This document shows, piece after piece, positions 36,194 through 44,179 of a stretch of DNA of 51,309 nucleotides (its first letter is position 1; each line of letters opens with the position of its first letter). A model generated the notes under the pieces. The model saw only the letters and a list, made by a program, of their open reading frames with translations. It searched no databases and was not told the origin of the DNA. The stretch is from Streptomyces sp. E2N166 (GTDB lineage: Bacteria > Actinomycetota > Actinomycetes > Streptomycetales > Streptomycetaceae), in NCBI RefSeq assembly GCF_003671715.1, contig NZ_RAIF01000012.1:190527-241835 (forward strand), given 5' to 3'. A program made the translations under genes and the position numbers.

Positions 36194-37226
36194 GAGGCGT
36201 GAAGAACGCCGCGATGAAGAGGAACAGGCCTCCCGTGAACAGGCTCACGACCACCCGCCAAACGACCGTTTCCTCCGAAGCCCTGTGCAACAGGTTGAAG
36301 TCCGTGGCCTGCGCGAGACGAAACGTCAGCCAGCACGTTACCGCGCCCGCGGCTGCCGTGGCAGCGGTGAAGAACACCAGGTGCCAAAGAGCCGCATCGG
36401 AAGCGAAGGCCGCCCGGACGGCCGTGACCACGATCATCGGAGTCCAGGACGGAAGCAGGTAGAGCGCCCCCACCCCACCGACCAGCATCCACCGGGGCGA
36501 GCCGGGCAACAACCTGGACGCCGCACGAGAGCCGGACGTTTCCATCGCGCTCATGGCAGCAGCCGTCGGCACGCCCGCCCCGGGCCGCCGCGCCCACTCC
36601 CCTTCGACAACTTGCCCCGCGCCCTCGTCGATCTCCTCTCCGAGCTGCCGCAGTTCCTCCCTCACCGCACCGAGTTCGGCCTCGGCCCGCTCCAGCAGTT
36701 CGGAGAACTGTTCCGTGTCCTCCTGGTCCCGTGACGGACCGCGCGGCTCGGGAAGAGGGACAGCGTCCCGTTCCACTTCGAGTTCGGCGTCCCGCTCCGC
36801 CTCCCGACGACGACGCGCCAGCTCCTCCTGCGCCTGGGCCAGCAGCACCTCCGCTCTGGCCCGTTCCTCCTCGGCCTGGCGCATCGTCGACTGGGCACGC
36901 ATGATGCGCAGTTCGGCGTCCTTCAGCTTCTCGGCGAACTCGGCTCGCGCCTCGGCACGTCCCTCGGTGTTGGCTCGTCTGACCTGTTCCTCGAGATCCT
37001 TGCAACGCGCCGCCCACTCCCCGACCGCGCGGGCCAGTACCTGGACGACCACGTCGGCCCGTTCCCGTGCCTCCTGGGCGGCCTGGCCCCTGGCCTCGGC
37101 GGTGATGTGGAAGTGGGTCACGTACTGGTTGGCGCCGGACTGGTACACGTGCGCGTTGTCCGAGGCGCGCCCGTAAGCGCGGGGCTGTCCGGGCGCGCCG
37201 CCCTCCCGGTTCTCCAGGTCGCTCAT
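36129..37226 (-). CDS. Coiled-coil membrane protein with N-terminal DNA-x-VYQ motif
   Basis: The 365-residue protein was not assigned to a named family. Residues 20-41 contain the motif SDNAHVYQSGANQYVTHFHI. Residues about 45-240 form a long, highly charged coiled coil (QAQEELARRRREAERDAELE). Three membrane helices fill the C-terminal third (WMLVGGVGALYLLPSW; HLVFFTAATAAAGAVTCWLT; VVVSLFTGGLFLFIAAFF). The ATG overlaps the upstream gene by four bases (ATGA), so both are co-translated. The shared motif suggests the two proteins bind one another. A membrane-acting effector or scaffold is a reasonable inference, not shown. Confidence 0.75.
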   Translation of the reverse strand: MSDLENREGGAPGQPRAYGRASDNAHVYQSGANQYVTHFHITAEARGQAAQEARERADVVVQVLARAVGEWAARCKDLEEQVRRANTEGRAEARAEFAEKLKDAELRIMRAQSTMRQAEEERARAEVLLAQAQEELARRRREAERDAELEVERDAVPLPEPRGPSRDQEDTEQFSELLERAEAELGAVREELRQLGEEIDEGAGQVVEGEWARRPGAGVPTAAAMSAMETSGSRAASRLLPGSPRWMLVGGVGALYLLPSWTPMIVVTAVRAAFASDAALWHLVFFTAATAAAGAVTCWLTFRLAQATDFNLLHRASEETVVWRVVVSLFTGGLFLFIAAFFTPLSWPGPFGEWGRGLASAAGLG

Positions 37227-37645
37227 CGCTCGGTGATGTGCTGGTCCCGGGCCGCCTGGTAGACGCGGGCGTTGTCCTGGGCCCGCGCCTCCAGACGTAC
37301 TCCGCCGTCGATCCGCTGACCGTCCGACGCCTGCCGCTGCCAGCCTTCCACCAGGTCCCGCAGTTCGTCGGCGGCTTCCGGGTGCTCGCCCAGCAGGGCG
37401 GCGAAGCGGCCGACCCACTGGCCCTCCAGCCGTCCGGCGGGATCGGAACCGTCGGTGTCGGCGGCGTCGAGGGCAGCGGTCCGGGACGCTTCGAGTTCCC
37501 GCTCGACCTCCTCGGCGGCCTGCGGGCGGAAACGACGCCAGACGGTCACCACTCCGTCCCGCGTCTGCTGCCAGCCCTCGCCCACGAGCAGCGCCACCAG
37601 GGACGTACCGGCGGTGCCGGCCAGTGTGAGCAGATAGGGATCCAT
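37223..37645 (-). CDS. Small membrane-anchored protein with C-terminal DNA-x-VYQ motif
   Basis: The 140-residue protein has an N-terminal membrane helix (YLLTLAGTAGTSLVALLVGE), a helical middle (AEEVERELEASRTAALDAAD; LAALLGEHPEAADELRDLVE-like) and ends with RAQDNARVYQAARDQHITER. The end aligns with residues 20-37 of the next protein at about 10 of 18 positions. Similar VYQAxxDQ tails recur, from memory, in small Streptomyces proteins near NACHT or protease genes. A -10-like TACGGT lies about 60 bases upstream. It is the first gene of the pair. Function unknown. Confidence 0.75.
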   Translation of the reverse strand: MDPYLLTLAGTAGTSLVALLVGEGWQQTRDGVVTVWRRFRPQAAEEVERELEASRTAALDAADTDGSDPAGRLEGQWVGRFAALLGEHPEAADELRDLVEGWQRQASDGQRIDGGVRLEARAQDNARVYQAARDQHITER

Positions 37646-37758
37646 CGAAGCCCCCGAGATTGCAGACCCGCCGGGAGCGTGTGCCCCCCGGCCTCAACGA
37701 GGCTCCACCGTAGCCGAACCGCTCGCCACGGCCCCGCTGTTGACGGCTCGCCAAGTGC

Positions 37759-38376
37759 CTATGTGCCGAATGACCGCAGGTCGTTGAAGTGAATGGGCTG
37801 CCTGATCACAACCTCCTCCGTGAGCCGATCGTCCTGGACGACGTAGTAGCCCTTCTCCCGGTCGCGCCCCTGCGCCCATTCGGTCAGGCTGCGCAGGGCC
37901 GCCGACCCGTCCGAGTAACCTCGCCAGGCCATCCGCCCGGCGCCGAACCCGTAGAGGGCCGCGTGCGCCCCGTCCTCGATCCGGTCCTTGGCGTGGTACG
38001 AGAAGCCCGAGGCGTGCCCGGTCTCGAAGTCGGTGATCCGGACGCCGTTGACGGCCCGCCGGTTGCGCACCCGCGCGAAGGTGCCGCCCAGTTCACGGGC
38101 GTAGTACAGCGTCAGCGCGATGTCCTCGGCGGTGTGGCCGGCGCGGGTCGCCAGTCCGGGGTGGTAGGCCACCTCCAGGCGGTCGTGTTCGCCCGGCACG
38201 AAGAAGTGCTGGACGACCGGGTTCTTCTGGCGGAGGAACGGAAACGCCACCTGGTGCGGAGGATAGAGGAACTGCACGTCCTCGATGGTCAGGGTCCCCT
38301 CCCCACCGGACGCCCACTCCACCCGTGCCAGATATCTCTCGTGTGCCGTCAGGAAACCCGGAACCACATCGCTCAT
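37759..38376 (-). CDS. Uncharacterised protein, 205 residues
   Basis: No family was recognised. It is a soluble, mixed alpha/beta protein with many aromatic residues: EDVQFLYPPHQVAFPFLRQK, ALTLYYARELGGTFARVRNR, GVRITDFETGHASGFSYHAK and YYVVQDDRLTEEVVIRQPIH. It has no membrane helix or signal peptide. AGGGAA lies just before the ATG. It follows the next gene by 14 bases, so they are one operon, divergent from the CHAT protease gene. It could be an effector, substrate or regulator of that protease. Confidence 0.7.
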   Translation of the reverse strand: MSDVVPGFLTAHERYLARVEWASGGEGTLTIEDVQFLYPPHQVAFPFLRQKNPVVQHFFVPGEHDRLEVAYHPGLATRAGHTAEDIALTLYYARELGGTFARVRNRRAVNGVRITDFETGHASGFSYHAKDRIEDGAHAALYGFGAGRMAWRGYSDGSAALRSLTEWAQGRDREKGYYVVQDDRLTEEVVIRQPIHFNDLRSFGT

Positions 38377-38390
38377 TTCCCTGCCCTCCC

Positions 38391-38978
38391 CTATTCCCTG
38401 GTGTGGTTGTAGTTGACCACCGCGGCCCTGCTCCCCTTCGCCACAACCAGGACCTCGTACACATCGGAGCCGGACTCGAAGACGAACCTCCAGGCGGACT
38501 CGCCCGGCTCGTATTCCTGTTCCCGGACCTCCAAAGGCTCGTTCTCCGGGAGATCGAATTCCTCGATCAGTTCCCGCCGGGCGAGATCCAGCAGGACGGA
38601 GCGCTTCAGCCTGGGCTCCGCCCGCACGCCCTTCGCGTCCCTCGCACTCGTCGGGTCCTCGACGTCCGGCGTACCTGGGGGCCCCGCTCCCGCCGGGGGA
38701 ACTCGCCTGCCGTCCGAGCGAGCCGGACCCTCGGCTGCGGCCGCCTGCTTCTCACGCAGCCAGGTCCTCGCGCCCTGCCAGGACCGCCAGGTCATCCACC
38801 CGACCGCCGCGGCGCCGACGGCGTCCCCCGCTGCGTGCAGCCCTTCATGCAGTCCGGAGTCGTCGCCCCCGGCACCTCCATCGGATGTGTCGACTCCGGC
38901 TATATGACCCGATCGAACATAATCGAGCACGACCGGATCGACTTCGCTCAACATTTGTCTGAGTCTTTCCGACGCCAT
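38391..38978 (-). CDS. Uncharacterised protein, 195 residues
   Basis: The protein has an N-terminal helical part (MASERLRQMLSEVDPVVLDY), a Gly/Asp-rich stretch, a short hydrophobic segment (GLHAAGDAVGAAAVGWMTW), a disordered Pro/Gly linker and a C-terminal alpha/beta domain (RSVLLDLARRELIEEFDL; WRFVFESGSDVYEVLVVAKG). No family was recognised. ATG 38978 is chosen because the upstream in-frame extension is short and unlike the protein. It is the first gene of a two-gene operon, divergent from the CHAT gene with a 150-base shared upstream region. Confidence 0.7.
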   Translation of the reverse strand: MASERLRQMLSEVDPVVLDYVRSGHIAGVDTSDGGAGGDDSGLHEGLHAAGDAVGAAAVGWMTWRSWQGARTWLREKQAAAAEGPARSDGRRVPPAGAGPPGTPDVEDPTSARDAKGVRAEPRLKRSVLLDLARRELIEEFDLPENEPLEVREQEYEPGESAWRFVFESGSDVYEVLVVAKGSRAAVVNYNHTRE

Positions 38979-39027
38979 GGCGCCACCCCCTTCGGTCCGG
39001 CACAATCCGGTCCGCCTTCAGGTCGTT

Positions 39028-39044
39028 CCCATCCCTATGATGGG
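39028..39044. promoter_or_regulatory. Inverted repeat in the shared upstream region of the CHAT gene
   Basis: CCCATC, a five-base spacer and GATGGG form a perfect inverted repeat containing TATGAT, which could be a -10 element for the CHAT gene about 90 bases upstream of its ATG. It may be an operator controlling both directions. Confidence 0.4.
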
Positions 39045-39131
39045 TTAATCGCCTCATGCTGTGGGCACATTCCCTTTCTCGTGAGGCGCACAGCGCACTC
39101 TCGGCACACCGGAAACCGCCCCGGGAGTTAC

Positions 39132-40250
39132 ATGACCGCACGGGAATACCGCGCCAAGCTGGAGCAGGCGAGAAAAGGGCAGGCGGACGCCGAGCGGCGG
39201 GCGGCCTCGCTCCGCCGGAAGGAGGCGACGGCCCGCGCCGCCGCCACACAACAGCGTTCCTCGGCGGCCCGGACGCACAGCGCCGGCATCCGCGACAGCA
39301 GACTCCGTACCGCCGCCCGGCGTGAGAAGGAGGCCAACAAGGCCGCGCGCGAAGCCTCTTCGTGGGAGACGCGGGGCGCGCGCCTCGGCCGACGGGCCGC
39401 GACGTTGGACGTGCTGTACGCCGAGGCGGAGGCGGAGGAGCGCGAGGCCGTGGAGACGGTGCTGCGGCAGGAACGGCGGGAGGCGATGCTGCGGGTCGCC
39501 TCCGAACAGGCACGACTCGACGCACGACTGACTCTGACGGAGGGGTACATGAACGACGTTCTCAGGCATCTGCGCGCGCCCAAGCCGGAACCGCTGCGGA
39601 TCCTGATGCTCGGCGCGGCGGCCGGCGGCGACCTGCGCATCCCCCGTGAACAGGCGCGCATCCGCGCGGCGGTGGAGCGGGCGCTGCACCGCGATCTGGT
39701 GGAGCTGGACGCCCACCCCGCCGCGACGGCCGACCACCTCCTCGACGGCCTCACCCGCTTCAAGCCGCACGTCGTGCACTTCTCGGGGCACAGCGCGGAG
39801 GACCTCGTCGTCTTCGAGAAGGACGTCGACCACTTCCACAGCGGCGCTGTCGTCACCGCCGGAGCCTTCGCCCGCGCCATCGCCGCCGTCGACGACCAGC
39901 CGCTGCTGGTGCTGCTCAACTCCTGCGACTCCGCGCCCCAGGCGGCCCGCCTGGTGGACACCGTCCCGCTCGCGATCGGCATGTCGGCGTCCATCGGGGA
40001 CATCGACGCGATCACCTACGCGGCACGCTTCTACGCCGCCGTCGCGGACGGCCAGTCGATCCGGTCGGCGCACGCCCAGGGGCGAGTGGCGATCGAGATG
40101 GCAGGCCTCCTCGACCACGACCTCCCGACCCTGTTCCACGCCGACGACGTGGACCCGTCCATGGCCCTCCTCGTCACACCCCCCACCGCTCCCCCGCCCC
40201 CGCTGCCCCTCCCGGCGGACGACACCCCCGAGCCCGTGACCGGACCCTGA
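39132..40250 (+). CDS. CHAT-domain (caspase-like) protease with N-terminal coiled coil
   Basis: The 372-residue protein begins with a charged coiled coil (about 5-135; KGQADAERRAASLRRKEATA). A short CHAT domain follows (about 153-345): strand LRILMLGAAAG, catalytic His in HVVHFSGHS (His220), catalytic Cys in LLVLLNSCDSAPQA (Cys265), and the helix YAARFYAAVADGQSI. The end is Pro-rich and disordered. CHAT proteases are caspase-clan enzymes that act in bacterial conflict and programmed-death systems, usually once released by a sensor or nucleic-acid machine. None is fused here, so the coiled coil or a neighbour may serve as trigger. Confidence 0.85.
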   Translation: MTAREYRAKLEQARKGQADAERRAASLRRKEATARAAATQQRSSAARTHSAGIRDSRLRTAARREKEANKAAREASSWETRGARLGRRAATLDVLYAEAEAEEREAVETVLRQERREAMLRVASEQARLDARLTLTEGYMNDVLRHLRAPKPEPLRILMLGAAAGGDLRIPREQARIRAAVERALHRDLVELDAHPAATADHLLDGLTRFKPHVVHFSGHSAEDLVVFEKDVDHFHSGAVVTAGAFARAIAAVDDQPLLVLLNSCDSAPQAARLVDTVPLAIGMSASIGDIDAITYAARFYAAVADGQSIRSAHAQGRVAIEMAGLLDHDLPTLFHADDVDPSMALLVTPPTAPPPPLPLPADDTPEPVTGP

Positions 40251-40360
40251 GCACTCGGCACACGCCTCCGCCCACGCCGTGAGCCGCGCCGTCGGCGAGC
40301 AGGACCGGGCCCGTGGATCCACTCACGAGGCATCTCCGCCGTGACGACGTTCCACTGGCG

Positions 40361-41137
40361 TCAGCCCAGCTCCACAGCCCCGCGCAGCAGCGTCTCGGCA
40401 CGTGTCACCGACCGCGCCAGGGCCTCCGGCCCGGGTGTCAGCTCCGCAAGCAGCCCGTCGACCCCGGCGGCCCCGCCCAGCCCGGCCCGTCGCACCATCC
40501 CCTTCTCGTTGGTGACCCACTCCCCCCGTGCCGCCAGGACCGCGTGGGCCGTCTGTGTCGCGGCCAGGGCGATCGCGCCGGCGACCTGTGTGACGGCGCC
40601 CTTGGGCGCGTGGCCGGCCCTGGCGTACGCGAGGGTGGCCGTGGCCGCACCGTGCCAGCGCTCGGGGGCGGTGGCGCGGAGGGCCTCGGGGTAGGCGGGG
40701 CGGGGCAGTTCGCCACGCAGCACCTCGTTGATCGCGAGCTCCGCGACCACGAGGTACGTCGGGATGCCCGCGAGGTGGAACATCAGCGGCTCGACGCCGA
40801 AGCGTCCCGCCTCCGCCTCCGCCACCTCGTGCTCGACCACGTCGAGGTCGCGGTAGTGCAGGTCGACCCGGCGTCCGTCGATCGTCAGCCAGGCGCCTCC
40901 GTTGAAGACACCGCCGCCCCATGCGCCGACCTCGGAGACCTCCCCCGCCCAGCCGAGGGCCCGGACACCGTCCGGGTCGAAGGCGCCCCGGTAGTAGACG
41001 GCCAGGTCCCAGTCGCTGTCGGGCCCGTGGGTGCCCTGGGCCCGGGAGCCGCCGAGGGTCACCGCCCGGACGTCGGGCAGGGCGGCGAGGCGGTCGGCGG
41101 TGGTGTCGAGGAAGGCCTGGTCCGTGAGGGAGGGCAC
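40361..41137 (-). CDS. Nucleotidyltransferase-domain protein
   Basis: The 258-residue protein has the Pol-beta-type nucleotidyltransferase motif VTLGGSRAQGTHGPDSDWDL with the two catalytic Asp residues, a third acidic strand (RRVDLHYRDLDV) and a C-terminal helical domain. It resembles aminoglycoside/kanamycin nucleotidyltransferase-like proteins of streptomycetes. Resistance should not be assumed. AGGAG precedes GTG 41137. It is divergent from the RidA gene. Confidence 0.85.
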   Translation of the reverse strand: MPSLTDQAFLDTTADRLAALPDVRAVTLGGSRAQGTHGPDSDWDLAVYYRGAFDPDGVRALGWAGEVSEVGAWGGGVFNGGAWLTIDGRRVDLHYRDLDVVEHEVAEAEAGRFGVEPLMFHLAGIPTYLVVAELAINEVLRGELPRPAYPEALRATAPERWHGAATATLAYARAGHAPKGAVTQVAGAIALAATQTAHAVLAARGEWVTNEKGMVRRAGLGGAAGVDGLLAELTPGPEALARSVTRAETLLRGAVELG

Positions 41138-41318
41138 TGCTGCGGGCTCCTGACGGGTGGGAGCGAGGGTGGGCGGACGCCGGAAGCGTACGCGGGGCGA
41201 CCGGTGGCACGAGGCGATTGTCGGTGGCTCGCGCTGTCGAAGGAGGGAAAATCGGGTGCGAGGACGAGCCGCGGAACGGACGATCGGGAGGTCGACGTTC
41301 ACCGTCCCAGGAGCCCAC

Positions 41319-41732
41319 GTGATCCAGCGCACCACCGTACCGGGCCTTTTCCCGCCGCCCGCCTACTCCCATGCCTCCGTCGTCGAGGCCGGGACGAAGC
41401 TCGCCTTCCTCGCCGGGTCCGTTCCGCTCGACGCGGAGGGGAAGCTGGTCGGTGCGGGTGATCCGGTCCGGCAGGCCGAGCAGGTGATCGTCAACCTCAC
41501 CGAGCAGTTGCGCTCCGTCGGGAGCGAGTTGAGGCACGTTCTCTCGACCGACGTGTACGTGGTCAGCGGCGAGACCGCAGCGCTGTCCGCCGTCTGGGAG
41601 GTCGTCGAGGCGTCCGGACTCAGCACCGGCCCGCACTCCTCGACGCTGCTCGGGGTGAGCTGCCTCGGGTACCCGGGTCAGCTGGTGGAGATCACGGCGA
41701 CGGCGGCCGTGCCGGAGGAGACACGTCCGTGA
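41319..41732 (+). CDS. RidA/YjgF-family protein
   Basis: The 137-residue protein has the RidA fold and signature regions: AYSHASVVEAGTKLAFLAGS, VRQAEQVIVNLTEQLRSVGS and HSSTLLGVSCLGYPGQLVEI. The conserved Arg that binds the carboxylate in true enamine/imine deaminases (usually near the end, in a P-x-R-S/T segment) is not present as in RidA (GPHSSTLL), so it may belong to a non-deaminase subfamily. AGGAG precedes GTG 41319. It overlaps the next gene by four bases (GTGA). Confidence 0.85.
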   Translation: MIQRTTVPGLFPPPAYSHASVVEAGTKLAFLAGSVPLDAEGKLVGAGDPVRQAEQVIVNLTEQLRSVGSELRHVLSTDVYVVSGETAALSAVWEVVEASGLSTGPHSSTLLGVSCLGYPGQLVEITATAAVPEETRP

Positions 41733-42223
41733 ACCGGGAGGGAGACGGGCCCGTCCTCCTGCGACGGGCGGCGGCCGCCGACGCGCGTGCGGCGGCCGGC
41801 GTCTGGCTGGCCTCCTTCACCGCCGCGCTGCCGACCGTGGTCCGGCCCCGCGCCGACGAAGAAGTCCTGGACTACTTCCACCACGTGCTGGTGCCCCTGC
41901 GTGAGACGTGGGTCGCGGAGGCGGCCGGCCGCGATGTCGTCGGCGTGATGGTGCTGGAGGAGGGGGAGCTGTCGCAGTTGTACCTCGCCCCGGACTGGCG
42001 CGGGCGCGGCATCGGGGACCGGTTCGTCGCGCTCGCCAAGGAACGCAGGCCCGAAGGGCTCTCGCTGTGGACCTTCCAGGTCAACGCGCCCGCGCACCGC
42101 TTCTACGAGCGGCACGGTTTCACGGCAGTGGAGTGGACGGACGGCGCCGGCAACGAGGAGCGGGAGCCGGACGTGCGGTACGTGTGGGAGCCGTGGGGCA
42201 CGGGCGCGGCCGTGGGGACGTAG
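41729..42223 (+). CDS. GNAT-family N-acetyltransferase
   Basis: The 164-residue GNAT protein has the acetyl-CoA loop LYLAPDWRGRGIGDRFVALA and the C-terminal LWTFQVNAPAHRFYERHGFT. It is coupled to the RidA gene (GTGA overlap), so both probably act on a related small amine or amino-acid metabolite. The acceptor is unknown. Confidence 0.9.
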   Translation: MNREGDGPVLLRRAAAADARAAAGVWLASFTAALPTVVRPRADEEVLDYFHHVLVPLRETWVAEAAGRDVVGVMVLEEGELSQLYLAPDWRGRGIGDRFVALAKERRPEGLSLWTFQVNAPAHRFYERHGFTAVEWTDGAGNEEREPDVRYVWEPWGTGAAVGT

Positions 42224-42299
42224 GGCACGGGCTCGGCCGTGGGTGGACCGGCCGGACGTGCCCCACGGCCAGTCAGGCACCGGCGCGCGTACCGGCCCG

Positions 42300-43265
42300 T
42301 CAGGCATCGGCGCCCGCGTACCTGTCCGTCGCCGCCACCAGTACGTCGTCACCCATCGTTCCGGCGTCGTGCCCGGCCTCGTCCACGACCACCAGTTCGC
42401 TGTCCGGCCAGGCGTGGTGGAGCCGCCAGACGACGCCGAGGAGGTTGCCGAAGTCGAGGCTGCCCTGCACGAGGGTGCCCGGGATGCCCTTCAGCAGGTG
42501 CGCGTCCCGCAGGACGACGCCCTCGTCGTTGCCGTCGCCGAGGAAGTGATCGTTGCCCCAGTAGTGGGTGACGGTTCGTGCGAAGCCCATGCGGAACTCC
42601 GGGTCCTCGAACCGGGCGACGGAGCGGGGCGGCGCGGGGATGGTCGCCGTCTCCCAGTCGGTCCAGGCGCGTGCGGCCCGGGCCCGGACTCCGGCGTCGG
42701 GCGACTCCAGCAGCCGGTTGTACGCGGCGGCCGTATTGCCGTCGCGTTCGTCTGCCGGCAGTTCGGCGAGGAACCGCTCGTGGGCGTCGGGGAAGATCAT
42801 CCCCAACCCGCGTGTCAGGAGGGCCACTTCGGCGTTGGAGCCGGTCGCGACCCCGGTCAGCACCAACTCGGTCACCACTCCCGGGTGAGTCTGTGCGTAC
42901 CGCAGTCCCAGAATGGATCCCCACGACACGCCCCACACCAGCCACCGCTCGATGCCGAGGTGGGCGCGCAGCCGCTCCAGGTCCGCCATGATGTGGGCGG
43001 TCGTGTTGACGCTCATGTCGGTCTCGTGGTCGCTCGCCGGAGGGACCGACCGTCCGGCGCCGCGCTGGTCGAGGAGCACGATCCGGTAGGCGGCCGGGTC
43101 GAAGTACCGTCTGAGGTTGGGGCTGGTGCGGGACCCGGGCCCTCCGTGCAGCACCAGCGCGGGTTTGCCGTGCGGGTTTCCGCAGGTTTCCCAGTAAACG
43201 CGATTGCCGTCACCGACGTCGAGCATGCCGTGGTCGTACGGTTCGATCTCCGGATACAGGCCCAT
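42300..43265 (-). CDS. pip: Prolyl aminopeptidase (alpha/beta hydrolase)
   Basis: The 321-residue peptidase family S33 enzyme removes N-terminal proline. It shows oxyanion-region HGGPGS, LDQRGAGRS, nucleophile VWGVSWGSILGLRYA and the His segment DEAGHDAG, with the acidic residue near GSLDFG. The start ATG 43265 lies six bases downstream of TACGGT, so its transcript is likely leaderless. It is the only gene of its unit. Confidence 0.92.
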   Translation of the reverse strand: MGLYPEIEPYDHGMLDVGDGNRVYWETCGNPHGKPALVLHGGPGSRTSPNLRRYFDPAAYRIVLLDQRGAGRSVPPASDHETDMSVNTTAHIMADLERLRAHLGIERWLVWGVSWGSILGLRYAQTHPGVVTELVLTGVATGSNAEVALLTRGLGMIFPDAHERFLAELPADERDGNTAAAYNRLLESPDAGVRARAARAWTDWETATIPAPPRSVARFEDPEFRMGFARTVTHYWGNDHFLGDGNDEGVVLRDAHLLKGIPGTLVQGSLDFGNLLGVVWRLHHAWPDSELVVVDEAGHDAGTMGDDVLVAATDRYAGADA

Positions 43266-43271
43266 CGGGGC

Positions 43272-43277
43272 ACCGTA
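43272..43277 (-). promoter_or_regulatory. -10 element of pip (leaderless)
   Basis: TACGGT on the minus strand ends six bases before the pip ATG, with no ribosome-binding site between them. Confidence 0.5.
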
Positions 43278-43320
43278 ACGCCGTCGGCCCGGGATGTTCA
43301 CCCCCTTTAGGCCGTGGGCC

Positions 43321-44034
43321 CTACGCCTTGGGCAGCCCCGCCGTCCCGGCCGCCGTGCGCAGCACGTCCCGGAGCATCTCGGGGGTGAGACGGCCGGTGA
43401 AGGTGTTGCGCTGGCTGACGTGGAAGCAGCCGAAAAGATGCAGACCGGGCCCCTCCGTGGCGTCCAGCGTGACGTGCGCGCCGTGCGCGAAGGCGGGGCG
43501 GGGGCGGGGCACCGTCCAGCCCGCCTCGGCGAACGCGGGCAGCGCCGCCTGCCAGCCGAAGGCGCCGAGCACCACCACGGCCCGCAGCGTCGGCCGCAGC
43601 AGACCCAGTTCCTGGACGAGCCAGGAGCGGCAGGTGTCGCGTTCGGTGGGGGTGGGCTTGTTGGCGGGCGGGGCGCAGTGCACCGGCGAGGTGACGCGCA
43701 CGCCGTACAGTGCCAGGCCGTCGTCGGCGGAGACCGCGGTGGGCCGCGAGGCGAGACCCACGTCGTACAACGCCCGGTACAGCACGTCTCCGGAACGGTC
43801 GCCGGTGAACATCCGGCCGGTGCGGTTGCCGCCGTGGGCCGCGGGGGCGAGCCCGACGATCAGCAGACGCGCGTCCGGCGGACCGAAGCCCGGCACCGGC
43901 CTGCCCCAGTACGTCCAGTCGGCGAAGGCCGCCCGCTTGGTACGGGCCACCTCCTCCCGCCAGTCCACCAGCCTCGGGCAGGCCCGGCACCCCGCGATCC
44001 GCTGGTCGAGTACGGAGAGGCCGCTGGTGTCCAT
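43321..44034 (-). CDS. Uracil-DNA glycosylase, family 5 (UdgB-type)
   Basis: The 237-residue enzyme has the family motifs LLIVGLAPAAHGGNRTGRMF (motif A without the Asp/Asn water activator of families 1-4, typical of UdgB), VVVLGAFGWQAAL and the DNA-binding HVSQRNTFTGRL. Four Cys for a 4Fe-4S cluster are visible: GCRACPRL at the start, and HCAPPANKPT with DTCRSW. It removes uracil and other deaminated bases. TACGGT and GGAGG both lie just upstream of the ATG, so leadered and leaderless starts are both possible. It lacks a PafBC-type element. Confidence 0.92.
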   Translation of the reverse strand: MDTSGLSVLDQRIAGCRACPRLVDWREEVARTKRAAFADWTYWGRPVPGFGPPDARLLIVGLAPAAHGGNRTGRMFTGDRSGDVLYRALYDVGLASRPTAVSADDGLALYGVRVTSPVHCAPPANKPTPTERDTCRSWLVQELGLLRPTLRAVVVLGAFGWQAALPAFAEAGWTVPRPRPAFAHGAHVTLDATEGPGLHLFGCFHVSQRNTFTGRLTPEMLRDVLRTAAGTAGLPKA

Positions 44035-44167
44035 GCCTCCACCGTAAGACCACGGGCCCTGGCGCCCGGCTCTCGGCCCGGCCACTGGCGACCGCGACAG
44101 CGCGCGACAGTGCCGGGACCGCTCCGGGACCGCGGAAATAGGAGTCCCTCTCGCCCGGCCGAACGGT

Positions 44168-44173
44168 TAGGGT
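44168..44173 (+). promoter_or_regulatory. -10 element of the S4-domain gene (leaderless)
   Basis: TAGGGT ends six bases before ATG 44180; no ribosome-binding site is present. Confidence 0.5.
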
Positions 44174-44179
44174 CGAGCC

